Shown: piece after piece, positions 32,591 to 42,726 of the stretch | Numbering within the stretch: the stretch's first letter is position 1 | Layout: every line of letters starts with the position of its first letter | Assembly: GCA_934047225.1 (NCBI GenBank) | Contig: CAKOHE010000114.1 | Coordinates: 248,001 to 312,000, forward strand | DNA length: 64,000 nucleotides | Direction: 5' to 3' | Source: Ypsolopha sequella | Taxonomy: Eukaryota > Arthropoda > Insecta > Lepidoptera > Ypsolophidae | The notes under the pieces: generated by a model | The model's input: only the letters and a program-made list of their open reading frames with translations | What the model was told of the DNA's origin: nothing | Databases searched by the model: none | Made by a program: the position numbers and the translations under genes

Positions 32591-32689
32591 AATAAATAAA
32601 TAGTTCATGCAAGTTCATCTCACAGTGTTTTCTTTCACCAAGTGAGTGAGAGCCACCTCCAGCAAGTGGTAATAATATTGTACCAGATC

Positions 32690-33115
32690 GAATGAGGTTT
32701 TCATTGCCTCTGGTCCGGTAAAAAAAATTATTATAGTGATTTGGAGCTGCAGTATTGCAAAGGATTTGATTTGTTTCATTTTTAAACTAAATGGGGGGGG
32801 GGGGGGGGCGACACAGACGTTCCAATTACGTGACCACATGTAGCGTCATTCCGATAGGGAAATTATTATGGAAATTTATTAGGCTGAGGTAGCTTGACGA
32901 GTTTATCTTTATAAAAGGAGGGTTCTGCAAATACTGATCTCAAGGGGAAATCTGAATGAATTGTATGAAACAATATTGTAACTCATTCATACTATCGCGA
33001 CTTTTGTTCTCACCATTCGTCATTAAATACTAATTATTGTATAATGAAACGAACAAGCGAAGCGAGTTTGTGTTTATTAGAATATTTAACCAGGAGTTTA
33101 AGATGTAGGACAAAC
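32690..33115 (-). repeat. Interspersed repeat R1, copy 2 (inverted)
   Basis: This is the reverse complement of 4343-4790. It starts at TTCATTGCCTCTGGTCCGGT, has a 17-bp G run at about 32792-32808, and ends AAGATGTAGGACAAACTA. A partial third copy follows at 33305-33500. Length differences in the G run are likely slippage. Confidence 0.75.
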
Positions 33116-33304
33116 TAATAAATAGTAATAACATTTGTACATGATTTACAACTCTGGTTAACTTTAGATTCGTGTTTGTTTGAGAATTTTACCAATGATT
33201 AGTGACATTGAAACTAAAATAAAATAGTTAGATTACATTTAAACAAATTTACCTGGAAAGCCTTTTAAGGGTTTTCATTTTGTTTCTGAAAAATAGGTGT
33301 TTCA

Positions 33305-33500
33305 ATTGATGGCGACACAAAGTCTAGACAGACGTTCGAATTAGGCGCCATGAAGTCTAGACAGGCTGTATCACGTGACCACATGTAGCGTCATTCCGAT
33401 AAGGAAACTTATGAAAAATTTAATAGGCTGATGTAGCTTGACGAGTTTATCTTTATAAAAGGAGGGTTCTGTAAATGTTAATTTTAAAGGGGAATCTGTT
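33305..33500 (-). repeat. Interspersed repeat R1, partial copy 3
   Basis: It shares GACCACATGTAGCGTCATTC, GTAGCTTGACGAGTTTATC and AAAAGGAGGGTTCTG with the copy at 32690-33115, in the same orientation. From 33500 to 34250 I see no gene, only AT-rich DNA with TA-rich runs near 34080-34150. Confidence 0.65.
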
Positions 33501-34249
33501 GGGTTGTTCATATATTTCTGATAAATATTTTGTTGTTATTTTTATGTTTAATTCCTAGGTTTCAACATTTTATCCTTATTATCAAGATGTTTTCTTCCCA
33601 TTAATCATTGTCAAATATGAATGTTTTATAAAACGGGCAATTGAAGCGAGTTCATGTCTATTCAAGTGATAGGGTGAGTGCATGTATGTAAGTATGTGTA
33701 TGTGAAGGAGCGTTGGTATAACAATAGCTTGAGTTGGTTGGAGCGTCGTGAAATATGGTAGGTAGGTGAGTGAAATTAGTTAAAGGGAAATTAGGGTTGT
33801 AAGCACGAACAAAGTTGGTAGGAAAAAGGCAGAAAAGTGGATTTGTAGGAGGTTACATCGTGGGTTCGAGGAGTAGGGCAACATATTAGTTAAGTAGTAA
33901 TAAAATAAGATTCATTCAAAACACAAAAACTTATATAACATAATAACAACTTAAAACTATCCTATAAATAAAATAAACCTATTACAAATAAAAAACTGGA
34001 TCCAGATCGCTGTCCCTTGGTATGGTGCCAAGAATGCTGGCTATATTACCTCTCTGGTATTAGTTATTAATTATTATTATTAATAATATTATATTATATA
34101 TATATTATAATATATAATAATAACATATATATATATATATTAAATATATAATAAATCCCCACATTTATTTTAGCCCGAAAATAAAAGATCTATTAAAGTT
34201 ATTTATACGTTTATTCTAGCCCTTCCTTTTCTTCCTTGTTCTTTCCCTG

Positions 34250-34545
34250 TACTTTTCATGTGTGAACTGTGAAATGCAAGTCACAGTCCACACTCGGTAC
34301 AACTGCTTTTCAACGACGATTATTACGTCCCAAATACACGCACAAATTTGGGCACAAATACACGCATTTTAGGACATACAGGTTTCCTTACGATGTTTTC
34401 CTTCACTGTTCAGCAAGTGGTAAGTAAGAACAAATACTATGTACATAAATTCCGAAAAACTCATTGCGTGCCCGACCGGGGATCGAACCTGGATCTCAAG
34501 ATTGAGAGTACAGCGTTCTACCCTTAAGCTACCGCTGCTCTTTTA
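34250..34545 (-). repeat. tRNA-headed SINE of the 'GGGGGTGTCAGAGG' family
   Basis: On the minus strand 34545-34450 reads as a tRNA-like head, with A box TAGCTTAAGGGTAGAACGCT and B box GGTTCGATCCCCGGTCGGGC. The body shared with 18950-19345 and 59655-59830 follows (ACTTGCTGAACAG, AAACCTGTATGTCC, TCACAGTTCACACATG). Confidence 0.6.
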
Positions 34546-34792
34546 TAAAGTGATAATAAAATACTGGGGTGCGTTCAGTTTGATCATCAGACAACACCCG
34601 CTCATAAATGAAGGTATACCTCATCCATCTTCTCTTTCGCAAGGGGGTCTTCGGCGGGCGCTTCTAGACCGAGTGGCTGCTCCCCCTCCGTGCCCGGTTT
34701 CTTGTGCACTTGTGCCGCCGCCTCTGTGGAGTACAGATAATAATAAAATAAATAAAATAAAAGCCTTTATAGCCAAATTACAAATTCATAAC

Positions 34793-35160
34793 ACTATCCA
34801 TCCATCCATCAGCCAAGTTCGTCCACTGCTGGACATAAGCCTTTCCAGAACTTTGCCACTCCCGGCGGTCATCCTGGAAGAATTGCCCATACTCACACAC
34901 GCTGGGCAGGCGGGTTGGTGAGCGCGGTGCCGGAACCCTCACACCTGTGACGCCGCTGCCCTTCACCAGTCTGTTCCATATAAGGCCCGGCTATTAGGGA
35001 TGGATATACATACCGCCATCCATCGGTCCCCGGCATGGTGGGCCTCCTGGTTTTTTGCCTGTGAGCTGTCCTCTTACTCTCCCCCGAATTACTTCGAGGG
35101 GGTCTCCAAGTAAGATGGTGGTACCTCCACAGTCGAGCCCGGCATCATTTCTACCACCTG
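34793..35160 (+). repeat. CATC-type interspersed repeat, copy 2
   Basis: It shares (CATC)n, GTCCACTGCTGGACATAAGC, GGCAGGCGGGTTGGTGAGCG and CCGGCTATTAGGGATGGATA with copy 1. It extends further to CCCGAATTACTTCGAGGGGG and CACAGTCGAGCCCGGCAT, as copy 3 does. The minus frame carries GKAYVQQWTNLADGW, similar to an RTE LINE C-terminus. Confidence 0.7.
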
Positions 35161-35259
35161 CTAAAACAGCCAAACTGCCAGATAATTATTAGAAAACGTA
35201 ATCGTGATTCAATAAATATCCCGCATAAAGAAATCATTGTAATAAGTAAATGTTTGCAG

Positions 35260-35335
35260 CATCAGAAAGCGAGTCGTCGGAGTCTGGTAGCGAGATGACA
35301 GTCGGCGGACCAATCCGAAGGTCGAAGCGCACGCG
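35260..35335 (+). pseudogene. Left half of a possible host exon split by the errantivirus
   Basis: After an acceptor-like TTTGCAG at 35253-35259, an open frame reads SESESSESGSEMTVGGP then RRSKRT. It is interrupted at the CGCG target site by the errantivirus. The right half resumes at 41316 (KQPAFVEIAPRQTRNRG) and reaches a GTAGAC donor-like site at 41366. The reconstructed exon would be 126 bp with the same phase at both ends. It is acidic then basic, with no known domain recognised. It could be a host exon or part of an older repeat. Confidence 0.35.
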
Positions 35336-35675
35336 AGTTAATGATAGCGACCACCCACACCATTACCAGGACGACAAGATAGTGTACTTAAGATAATGGA
35401 CGTTAGTAATATATGATACTTTAAAGATACATTTAGATGCATTCTATTACCAAATGCACTTCCCCCAAAATCTTAATTGTTTAAATGCATTTTCATAAAA
35501 ATAGCTTTCCCCCAGAAAGCTCAATGGCAACCGACGCCATCTCTAGTATAAAAGCTTTTGAAGTGTATAGAGTCAGCGCAGTATAATCCTATAGTCCATA
35601 AGAAGAACTTATGTAATATTAAATAAAGTCTTCTCTTTTTTTAAAAAGTACATCAGTGTCTTGCTAAAGTTAACT
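35336..35675 (+). repeat. Errantivirus 5' LTR
   Basis: It begins AGTTAATGATAGCG and ends AAAGTTAACT, the AGTTA...TAACT termini typical of errantiviruses. It contains AGTATAAAAGCTTTTG (TATA-like) followed about 30 bp later by GTCAGCGCAGT, and an AATAAA signal. By eye it is identical to 40972-41311 over all 340 bp. Confidence 0.93.
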
Positions 35676-35692
35676 GGCGCCCAACGTGGGGC
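35676..35692 (+). other. Errantivirus primer-binding site (tRNA-Lys)
   Basis: The TGGCGCCCAACGTGGGGC motif spans the LTR edge (its T is the last LTR base, 35675). It is complementary to a lysine tRNA 3' end, the primer used by gypsy-like and many other retroelements. Confidence 0.85.
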
Positions 35693-35972
35693 GTCATCGC
35701 GAAAAATCTGCAGTCCAGTCGACCCAACATCGTTGGAGATTTCTTCGTTGATCTTTCAAGATCGAAGGTGACGCCCATCAATCAAGAACCCCAGCAACGG
35801 CCTGATGTATACCGCAACGCTCATACTGTAAGTGTTCGCTTTTATACTGTCTGTGTTTCCCATATAGGAATACACCGTTCCATCCTTATCCTTAAACCCC
35901 ATTATATCCAGATAATCGGGATTTGATATTCTTAATTGATTTATTAAATTTAATATAATTTAAATTTTAAAA

Positions 35973-36971
35973 ATGGCCCACGATAATGTCTATGTAGATA
36001 TAGGTCAGAGCTTACATGCGATACCTACTTTTGATGGAGATTCCGATAGTTTATACGGATTTCTAAATGCATCAAAACAGTTCATTGAAACGCATGGTAA
36101 CAATCCGCGAATAATTGAGCAGGTATTGTCTAGGTTAAGAGGCAAAGCTGCCCATGCAGTTTGCATGGTAACCCATAATTATAATTGGCCAGTGATAAAA
36201 ACTGCGCTTATAGATCGATGCGGTGGTGGAAAAACCATCGATTTGTATAAACATGAAATTTTAAATACAAATATAGGGAATGGAAGTTTCGGAGATATGA
36301 TTTTTCGATTAGACTCAAAATTATTCGCGATGGAATCAATGTTAATCGACCTACACGGTATCGAACAAGCAAGATTCGCGTTACAAATTTACAAACAAGA
36401 TGCGAAAACCGCATTATTACGCCAACTCCCGTTTCAAATCCAAACACAATGTATATCATTGGATTACTCGTCGCTATGCAATCATGTACGACAATTATGC
36501 TCGCACGAAATGTTGCAAAACAAAAGAAATCATCACGATAGTCCTAAACCTAACAAACCAAACAACGTGATTAATAATAATCACCCTAACATCTATCGCG
36601 CTCCGCAAAATAATTTAATGCGTAATGGGCACCATCACCCAGCACAAAATCATTATAATAATAATAATTATTATCAAAATCCGCAACGTCACACATATCC
36701 GCCGCGACCGCAGTCGCTTATGCGCCAACAACAACAACAACAACAACAACAACAACCGCGTAATAATAACTATCAACGCAATTATCAAAATAACCAAGAT
36801 GTTAGTATGCGGACAGCACCAAACCCAAATAGAAGCCATCGCGGTCCCGCGGTAGATTTAGGCAGAGGAATGGTAGCGCAAGAGTTGTTCAACCAGGAAC
36901 ACGAAGAGATCGAACACGAAAATTTGAACGAAAATTTTCACGAGGAAAACCCTCCATTAGAAGAAACGTAA
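35973..36971 (+). CDS. Errantivirus Gag
   Basis: This 332-aa ORF is the first after the left LTR. It has a helical N-terminal half and a C-terminal half that is Asn-, Gln- and Pro-rich with a (CAA)n-coded glutamine run near residues 250-260. No CCHC zinc knuckle is seen, as is usual for errantivirus Gag; the basic RNYQRNYQN region may bind RNA. The ORF overlaps pol. An A-AAT-TTT heptamer at 36932-36938, in the gag frame, fits a -1 ribosomal slip into the pol frame, which is open from there. The frame is intact, so structural protein could be made. Confidence 0.88.
   Translation: MAHDNVYVDIGQSLHAIPTFDGDSDSLYGFLNASKQFIETHGNNPRIIEQVLSRLRGKAAHAVCMVTHNYNWPVIKTALIDRCGGGKTIDLYKHEILNTNIGNGSFGDMIFRLDSKLFAMESMLIDLHGIEQARFALQIYKQDAKTALLRQLPFQIQTQCISLDYSSLCNHVRQLCSHEMLQNKRNHHDSPKPNKPNNVINNNHPNIYRAPQNNLMRNGHHHPAQNHYNNNNYYQNPQRHTYPPRPQSLMRQQQQQQQQQQPRNNNYQRNYQNNQDVSMRTAPNPNRSHRGPAVDLGRGMVAQELFNQEHEEIEHENLNENFHEENPPLEET
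36932..36938 (+). promoter_or_regulatory. Candidate -1 frameshift heptamer (A AAT TTT)
   Basis: It follows the X-XXY-YYZ rule in the gag frame, and the pol frame is open from this point through the protease. A second similar heptamer (A AAT TTG) lies at 36920-36926. A downstream pseudoknot was not evaluated. Confidence 0.5.
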
Positions 36972-37069
36972 TACAATTAAATAATGTTACATTTTCCGAC
37001 CTACCATACGTAGTAGAGTCGTCATATGGTTTAAAAATATTAATAGATACGGGTTCCGGAAAATCGTTT

Positions 37070-39439
37070 ATGACTAACGATACATATAAAAAATTATTTA
37101 GGGATCAAGAATATATACCTGAAACATTTACGGTTAAAACGGCCCATAATGCTTCAACCCATAAGGGATTAGTTAGAACACCCTTTTGGCAAAAATTATT
37201 TGGCCCAAATGACGGTAAAATGACGTTCTACATATTCGATTTCAGTAAAAAATACGATGTACTCATAGGTACAGACTTGTTAAAACTTATGAAGGCAGAC
37301 ATAATGATGCACGAAAATAAATTAAAAACACCTCATAAAACTATTCATCTAAACTATACGGAAAAACAAGAAGGCCTTAAACCTGACCCAAAAAAGATTA
37401 GAGCTATTAAAGGTTTTCCCTTGCCAAAAACCCTTAAAGAAATAAAAGCCTTTCTAGGTATGATAGGTTATTACCGCAAATTTATTAAGGACCTTAGTAA
37501 GATAACGAAACCCATGACAGAATGTACAAAGAAAAACGCAATTATTAAACACACACCTGAATTTATTCAAGCTTTCGAAAAATGTAAGGAATTACTTATG
37601 AACGCACCCGTACTACGATACCCCGATTTCGAAAAAACTTTTACTGTAACAACAGACGCGAGTAATAAAGCTCTCGGCGCTGTGTTGAGTCAAGAAGACC
37701 ACCCAGTAGCTTACATTTCACGTACTCTTTCAGAGACTGAGCAAAAATATAATACTACCGAAAAGGAACTGTTAGGTGTCCTATGGGCACTACAGCAATT
37801 TCGACCTTATATATATGGTCGAAGGTTTATAGTAGAAACCGACCATCAACCACTGGTATGGTTAAGTAAACTCAAAGAACCAAACGCAAAATTAAGCCGT
37901 TGGCGATTAAAATTAATGGAATACGACTTTCTCTTTAGACATAGAAAGGGATGTCAAAATTACGTAGCCGATGCCTTGTCTCGCATCGAACTCAACTTCC
38001 ACGAACTCGTCGAGTTGCACAACAATGGTAGCGAGATAGTAGAAGCAGGTAGTGACTCGGACGACGAAACCGTGCATAGTAACGCGGATGACAATGAAGG
38101 GGGTATCCCAATAAAAAACGAGCACCCAAGCTCACGAATGAATAGGATTTTTATTAAGTTAGGAATAGAGTCTTCGCACAAAAAGAAAGACAAAGATCAC
38201 CATGTCGTTTTGAGCGATACCGACATTGGTGAGGAATTTTTAGAGTTCGTACGTTTATATTTAGATAAAGATAAATACGCTATTATATGCCCCGATGAAG
38301 ACCTTTTCCTGGTTATATCGGAAATATATCGTAAGAAATTAGATAAGAAATCTCTTAATTTAATTAGATATACTAAATTACTCGAAGAGCCCGAAACTGC
38401 CGAACAACAATTGCAAATAATTAACGACGCGCATAACGAAAATAATAGACACAAAGGTATTACAGTAATGATCGAAGAGATCAAAAGGAAATACCATTGG
38501 GAACAAATGAAAAAGATGGTCCGTAGGTTCGTAGAGAATTGCGAAATATGCAATCGCGCAAAATATGAGCGACACCCTACGATCGCCCCGTTTGAAAGGA
38601 CCGAGACTCCAACCACACCCATGGCAGAGTGGATGATAGATATATTCTTTTTTAAAAATCGTAAATACTTAACGATTATTGATAAGTTTTCTAAGTATGC
38701 ACTATGTAGAGAATTAAAAACTAGTAATGCGATAGATATAAGCAACATATTGATAGAAATATTTAGTATATTAGGTACACCGAAACTTATTATTGCGGAC
38801 GGAGAAAAAGGAATTTCGTCCTTAACGACTCAAGAACTACTCAAACAATATAAAGTTAAATGTCACATTACGACACCAAAGCATTCTACTTCAAAGGCTG
38901 ATATAGAACGATTTCACTCGACTCTAATCGAAATATTAAGGATTCAAAACGAAAGCAATCCAGACTTACAGCCGGAACAAATAATCTCACTTGCGGTGTT
39001 AGCATATAATAACACTATTCACAGCACAACTAAATATACACCTTACGAGGTTCACTTTGGAACAAAAATACCATTTGAATATGAACCATCAGAACATATT
39101 ATCACTTCGGAATACGTAAATAAACATAGAGACTTAATGACAAAAGTATATAACGAAATCTATCAAAATATTGATGACATAAAAAACCAAATTCAAAAAC
39201 GAAATAAAAAGACCAACGTAAAAATGCCTGACGTAGGTCAAATGATATTTATTCGCAATACAGAACGCGGAAAAAATAAAAATAAATTTATTGGCCCATT
39301 TAAAGTTATCGGCTTAGGCCCACATAAAACTATTATATATCAGCGAGGAAACGCGAAACTAAAAATACATATTAACGAGATAAAAATTGCAGGTACGGAA
39401 TCGGAATCGCAACCGCAACCGTCAACTTCGAACAACTAA
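37070..39439 (+). CDS. Errantivirus Pol lacking the RT core (protease, RNase H, integrase)
   Basis: The open frame actually begins in the gag overlap; the Met at 37070 lies just after the protease active site (LIDTGSGKS, 37046-37072). Protease is complete to about residue 95 (VLIGTDLLKL). At about residue 100 (nt 37370) the sequence jumps to EGLKPDPKKIRAIKGFPLPK, which in family members lies after the RT palm. The fingers and palm, including the catalytic YxDD, are therefore missing, with the frame kept. RNase H follows (TDASNKALGAVL, TEKELLGV, TDHQPL), then the integrase zinc region (HKGI ... CEICNRAK) and catalytic core (MIDIFF, IIADGEKG, ADIERFHSTL). It cannot polymerise DNA by itself. Integrase and RNase H look intact. 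Confidence 0.9.
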   Translation: MTNDTYKKLFRDQEYIPETFTVKTAHNASTHKGLVRTPFWQKLFGPNDGKMTFYIFDFSKKYDVLIGTDLLKLMKADIMMHENKLKTPHKTIHLNYTEKQEGLKPDPKKIRAIKGFPLPKTLKEIKAFLGMIGYYRKFIKDLSKITKPMTECTKKNAIIKHTPEFIQAFEKCKELLMNAPVLRYPDFEKTFTVTTDASNKALGAVLSQEDHPVAYISRTLSETEQKYNTTEKELLGVLWALQQFRPYIYGRRFIVETDHQPLVWLSKLKEPNAKLSRWRLKLMEYDFLFRHRKGCQNYVADALSRIELNFHELVELHNNGSEIVEAGSDSDDETVHSNADDNEGGIPIKNEHPSSRMNRIFIKLGIESSHKKKDKDHHVVLSDTDIGEEFLEFVRLYLDKDKYAIICPDEDLFLVISEIYRKKLDKKSLNLIRYTKLLEEPETAEQQLQIINDAHNENNRHKGITVMIEEIKRKYHWEQMKKMVRRFVENCEICNRAKYERHPTIAPFERTETPTTPMAEWMIDIFFFKNRKYLTIIDKFSKYALCRELKTSNAIDISNILIEIFSILGTPKLIIADGEKGISSLTTQELLKQYKVKCHITTPKHSTSKADIERFHSTLIEILRIQNESNPDLQPEQIISLAVLAYNNTIHSTTKYTPYEVHFGTKIPFEYEPSEHIITSEYVNKHRDLMTKVYNEIYQNIDDIKNQIQKRNKKTNVKMPDVGQMIFIRNTERGKNKNKFIGPFKVIGLGPHKTIIYQRGNAKLKIHINEIKIAGTESESQPQPSTSNN
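39387..39392 (+). promoter_or_regulatory. Candidate env splice acceptor
   Basis: TTGCAG precedes a stretch open in the env frame (…ATATVNFEQLKPNQ), overlapping the end of pol. Errantivirus env is made from a spliced mRNA. This site fits that scheme, but the donor was not identified. Confidence 0.4.
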
Positions 39440-39636
39440 AACCGAACCAACACTTCGCAATCACGAACCTGGGAAGCGCTAAAGTAAGATCAGGAGAATG
39501 GAAAATTATCCACAAACTAAATATAGAACAAATAACATTACAACAAAACCAAGCCAAGGAAAACTTTAAAAACCTTAACGAAAAATCTAAAGACAATGCA
39601 ACAACACAAGCTATAATAAACAGAATAACTTATCTA

Positions 39637-40977
39637 TTGGAACAAAATGATGAGATAATTGATCATGTTAACTTAAATACACGCTTTAAACGAGGACTAA
39701 TTAATGGTTTAGGGACCATAATAAAGGCCATCACAGGCAACCCCGATAACGAAGATTTAGATCGATTAACAACGGAAATTGAACACAATCGACATGCACT
39801 TAAGGAACAAATTTCCCTAACCTCTCATATCTTAGATGACTTCCATAATCAATTGATAAATTTAACAAAGAATCAAGAAGAGCTGTTTAAAGATATACAA
39901 AAAGTAATGGATACAACTGGTACTTATTTCTTGTATGCTAATTTAGCTTATCATGTGGAAACGTTAAATAATTTACTAGAAAGATTATCTACAGCAATAA
40001 CTTTTGCTCAACATGGAATGTATCACTACTCTATTATAAAACATAATGTTTTGATAGACTCTATAAAATATGTACCCAAAAGTCAATTGATCACTGACAA
40101 TCTTTTAATGCTAAGTTCTTATTTAAAAGTTATATTACATAAGTTAGATAACGAATATTATTTTATAATCTCACTGCCTTTAGTAGAAGAAATCAAGTAC
40201 GAATATTTGGATATTACCCCAATAATCCAACCGTTCCAAGATACCCTATGTACCTATCCAGTATCCCAACATAGACAGTTTCTGCGACACGATAAGGTAT
40301 ATGAAGCGACCGACTGCATGAAGATCGACGACTACATATGCACCAAACAAGCAACCAAACTGTCACCTTGTGAAGAAAATATTATAAAATTTGAAGAACA
40401 AACTTGTAACCTGACAACTATACACTGTCCCGCAGAACAATGGGCAAAGATAAGCAACAATATCTACTTAGCCTACACTTCTGAAACTGAAAAAATAGAA
40501 GTACAATGCAAGACAGGATTAAGACAAACCACAATCAAAGGGTCTGTGTTAATTCGCAACGAAAATTGTCGCATCAAATTCAAAGAACACGTTATCGAAG
40601 CAATCGAGACACCTGAAGAAATACTACGAGTACCTGAGCTACATATGCAGCGAATGGAGCAAATCAAGCCTATTTACTTCAATAAAGACGAGGAACATAT
40701 GAAGCAACAAATTCAACGACTACGAGACTTACAAGAAGTCAAGAACGATCCAAGTTTCATACTTACCACAAATATGATTATATGGATCCTCATTATAATA
40801 ATCATCACTGCAATTCTATGGAGAAAATGTTATGCAAAACTACAAGTCATACGACAAGGAAAGCAACAGTATTCACCTGCCCCTGACGTCGAGATGGCTG
40901 AACGAAGACCGATGACAACATCTTCAACATCCCATCAACCAGAAGGGATATTTCCAGTTCTAGGAGGGAGGAGTTAA
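39637..40977 (+). CDS. env: Errantivirus envelope-like protein
   Basis: The 446 aa from this Met form part of a longer frame that is open from about 39397; the spliced mRNA would supply the true start and signal peptide. A furin-type site (RFKR, about 39673-39684) is followed by a Gly-rich segment of the kind that forms the fusion region in the baculovirus F-like Env family. A heptad-rich ectodomain with paired cysteines comes next, then one C-terminal membrane span near residues 380-398 (MIIWILIIIIITAILW) and a short cytoplasmic tail. The ORF overlaps the right LTR by a few bases. The frame is uninterrupted. Function is inferred from family architecture only. Confidence 0.85.
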   Translation: MEQNDEIIDHVNLNTRFKRGLINGLGTIIKAITGNPDNEDLDRLTTEIEHNRHALKEQISLTSHILDDFHNQLINLTKNQEELFKDIQKVMDTTGTYFLYANLAYHVETLNNLLERLSTAITFAQHGMYHYSIIKHNVLIDSIKYVPKSQLITDNLLMLSSYLKVILHKLDNEYYFIISLPLVEEIKYEYLDITPIIQPFQDTLCTYPVSQHRQFLRHDKVYEATDCMKIDDYICTKQATKLSPCEENIIKFEEQTCNLTTIHCPAEQWAKISNNIYLAYTSETEKIEVQCKTGLRQTTIKGSVLIRNENCRIKFKEHVIEAIETPEEILRVPELHMQRMEQIKPIYFNKDEEHMKQQIQRLRDLQEVKNDPSFILTTNMIIWILIIIIITAILWRKCYAKLQVIRQGKQQYSPAPDVEMAERRPMTTSSTSHQPEGIFPVLGGRS

Positions 40978-41311
40978 TGATAGCGACCACCCACACCATT
41001 ACCAGGACGACAAGATAGTGTACTTAAGATAATGGACGTTAGTAATATATGATACTTTAAAGATACATTTAGATGCATTCTATTACCAAATGCACTTCCC
41101 CCAAAATCTTAATTGTTTAAATGCATTTTCATAAAAATAGCTTTCCCCCAGAAAGCTCAATGGCAACCGACGCCATCTCTAGTATAAAAGCTTTTGAAGT
41201 GTATAGAGTCAGCGCAGTATAATCCTATAGTCCATAAGAAGAACTTATGTAATATTAAATAAAGTCTTCTCTTTTTTTAAAAAGTACATCAGTGTCTTGC
41301 TAAAGTTAACT
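40972..41311 (+). repeat. Errantivirus 3' LTR
   Basis: A 340-bp copy identical to the left LTR, preceded by a purine tract and followed by the CGCG target copy. Confidence 0.93.
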
Positions 41312-41315
41312 CGCG

Positions 41316-41365
41316 CAAGCAGCCCGCCTTCGTTGAGATCGCGCCCAGGCAGACTAGGAACAGAG
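41316..41365 (+). pseudogene. Right half of the possible split host exon
   Basis: It continues the frame from 35335 (…KRT then KQPAFVEIAPRQTRNRG). A GTAGAC donor-like site follows at 41366. See the left half at 35260-35335. From 41366 to 41937 I see no gene. Confidence 0.35.
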
Positions 41366-41937
41366 GTAGACACTTTGTATGGTTATTTATATAGCCTCTT
41401 TTTTATTTATTATATTTTTTATTTTGATTTATTAACTTTTGTTAAAGATAGAAGAGGAGGTATTTTATAAAAGAACCAACAGCCTTGGAATCGTATCAGA
41501 CTCTTATATTATTTTAATGACAACCTAGTTTTTCATCATCTGACATACACTGACACTGGCAGGCAATACAAAGTCAATAATCATAGATTAGTCTTCACAC
41601 CTCTTCGTCATTTCTATTGCGAGTGTATGCAGGAACTCGATGATACATTCTTGCGGATACGCAAGAACAGCAGCCGAAATTTAAATGGGACTTCCCCAAA
41701 ATCTACGGAAGATTGTAACGGACGAAATCTATAGAAACTAAAGAAAATCTAATGACCGGCACCCATTCATCGATTATTGGATGTTGTCGATTGAGGGGTC
41801 AATCTCTGTGGCTAAACGTTTCGTTTCATGAATCATGTATTTGGGGAGATTGGATTTTATTAACTATATCGTTTTTGTTATTATATGCGTACAATCGACT
41901 GAAATGTTTACTTATATCATATATTATTATAATTTTC

Positions 41938-42330
41938 AATGCATGTGCTCGTAAAAGCCCACTTTTTATGCATCAAAACCGAACAGAAAGTCCATTATTT
42001 TGCCCTAGGGCTTTATTATTATTATTATTTTTTTTTTATTTATTCGCAATGGTTGGCTAACCTTTAGCCTTTCCTGTGAACCATAAATGTAATACTTTTT
42101 TTCCCACTGTTTAACGGCTCTGGATACAGTCACGAGCCAATTATAATTTTAAGTTCACAAGATTATATTTGTTTTATTTCCTCACACTATGCATTGAAAA
42201 ACGTAGTATGATACACGGGCATAAGAGCAATAAATTACTCGGTTACGTTTAAAACACTCGCTACGCTCGTGTTTAAAATCATCCTCGTAATTTATTCCTT
42301 TGCGCCCTTGTAGCATAAACTACTATTATA
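41938..42330 (+). repeat. Foldback repeat family FB1, copy 2 (fullest)
   Basis: It runs from AATGCATGTGCTCGTAAA through TTTATGCATCAAAACCGAAC, GCAATGGTTGGCTAACC and AACGGCTCTGGATACAG to the 3' hairpin (CGTAGTATGATACACGGGC ... CTTGTAGCATAAACTAC). The 3' 130 bp can fold on itself. There is no ORF of note. Confidence 0.75.
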
Positions 42331-42726
42331 CCATTGCATTTTGAAACATTGTTTAATGAATGTAGTATTTTTATGTCCCTAGTAGTAATAAGTAATTGAT
42401 TGGAAATGTATGCGTGCAACGAAAACTTACAAATGCCAGGGAAAACTCATGATACGTGAAAAGCATTATAGCAAAAAAGTTCATCTTTATTTTTAAACAT
42501 AAACCTCTTCTATGTATGAGTTATGGTTGGTGGCAACTTTCAACTTTGACATCATTTTGTTTACTTATTGGATGTGTCAATGAAGTAAGGAATTATATGG
42601 GTATTTGTCAAATTAGATTTACGTAACGAAAAACTATGTCACGAATATTGTAACGAATAGTAAACATTAAGGTAAGTTTACCATGAGGCCCCGTTGGTGT
42701 CGATTCGTTGTTACATATATGACAGG

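Larger units (their letters stand above)
35336..41311 (+). mobile_element. Errantivirus (Ty3/gypsy class with env), RT-deleted, complete ends
   Basis: A 5976-bp element has two identical 340-bp LTRs, a lysine-tRNA primer site, a polypurine tract (AGGAGGGAGG) before the right LTR, and gag, pol and env in order. The 4-bp target duplication CGCG lies at 35332-35335 and 41312-41315. Most errantiviruses are about 7-7.5 kb. The deficit is explained by loss of the reverse-transcriptase core from pol. The identical LTRs point to a recent insertion. Confidence 0.93.

Noticed and set aside
38197..38748. 183-aa minus ORF within errantivirus pol
   Set aside because: Antisense shadow of the integrase region; the plus frame carries the conserved motifs.
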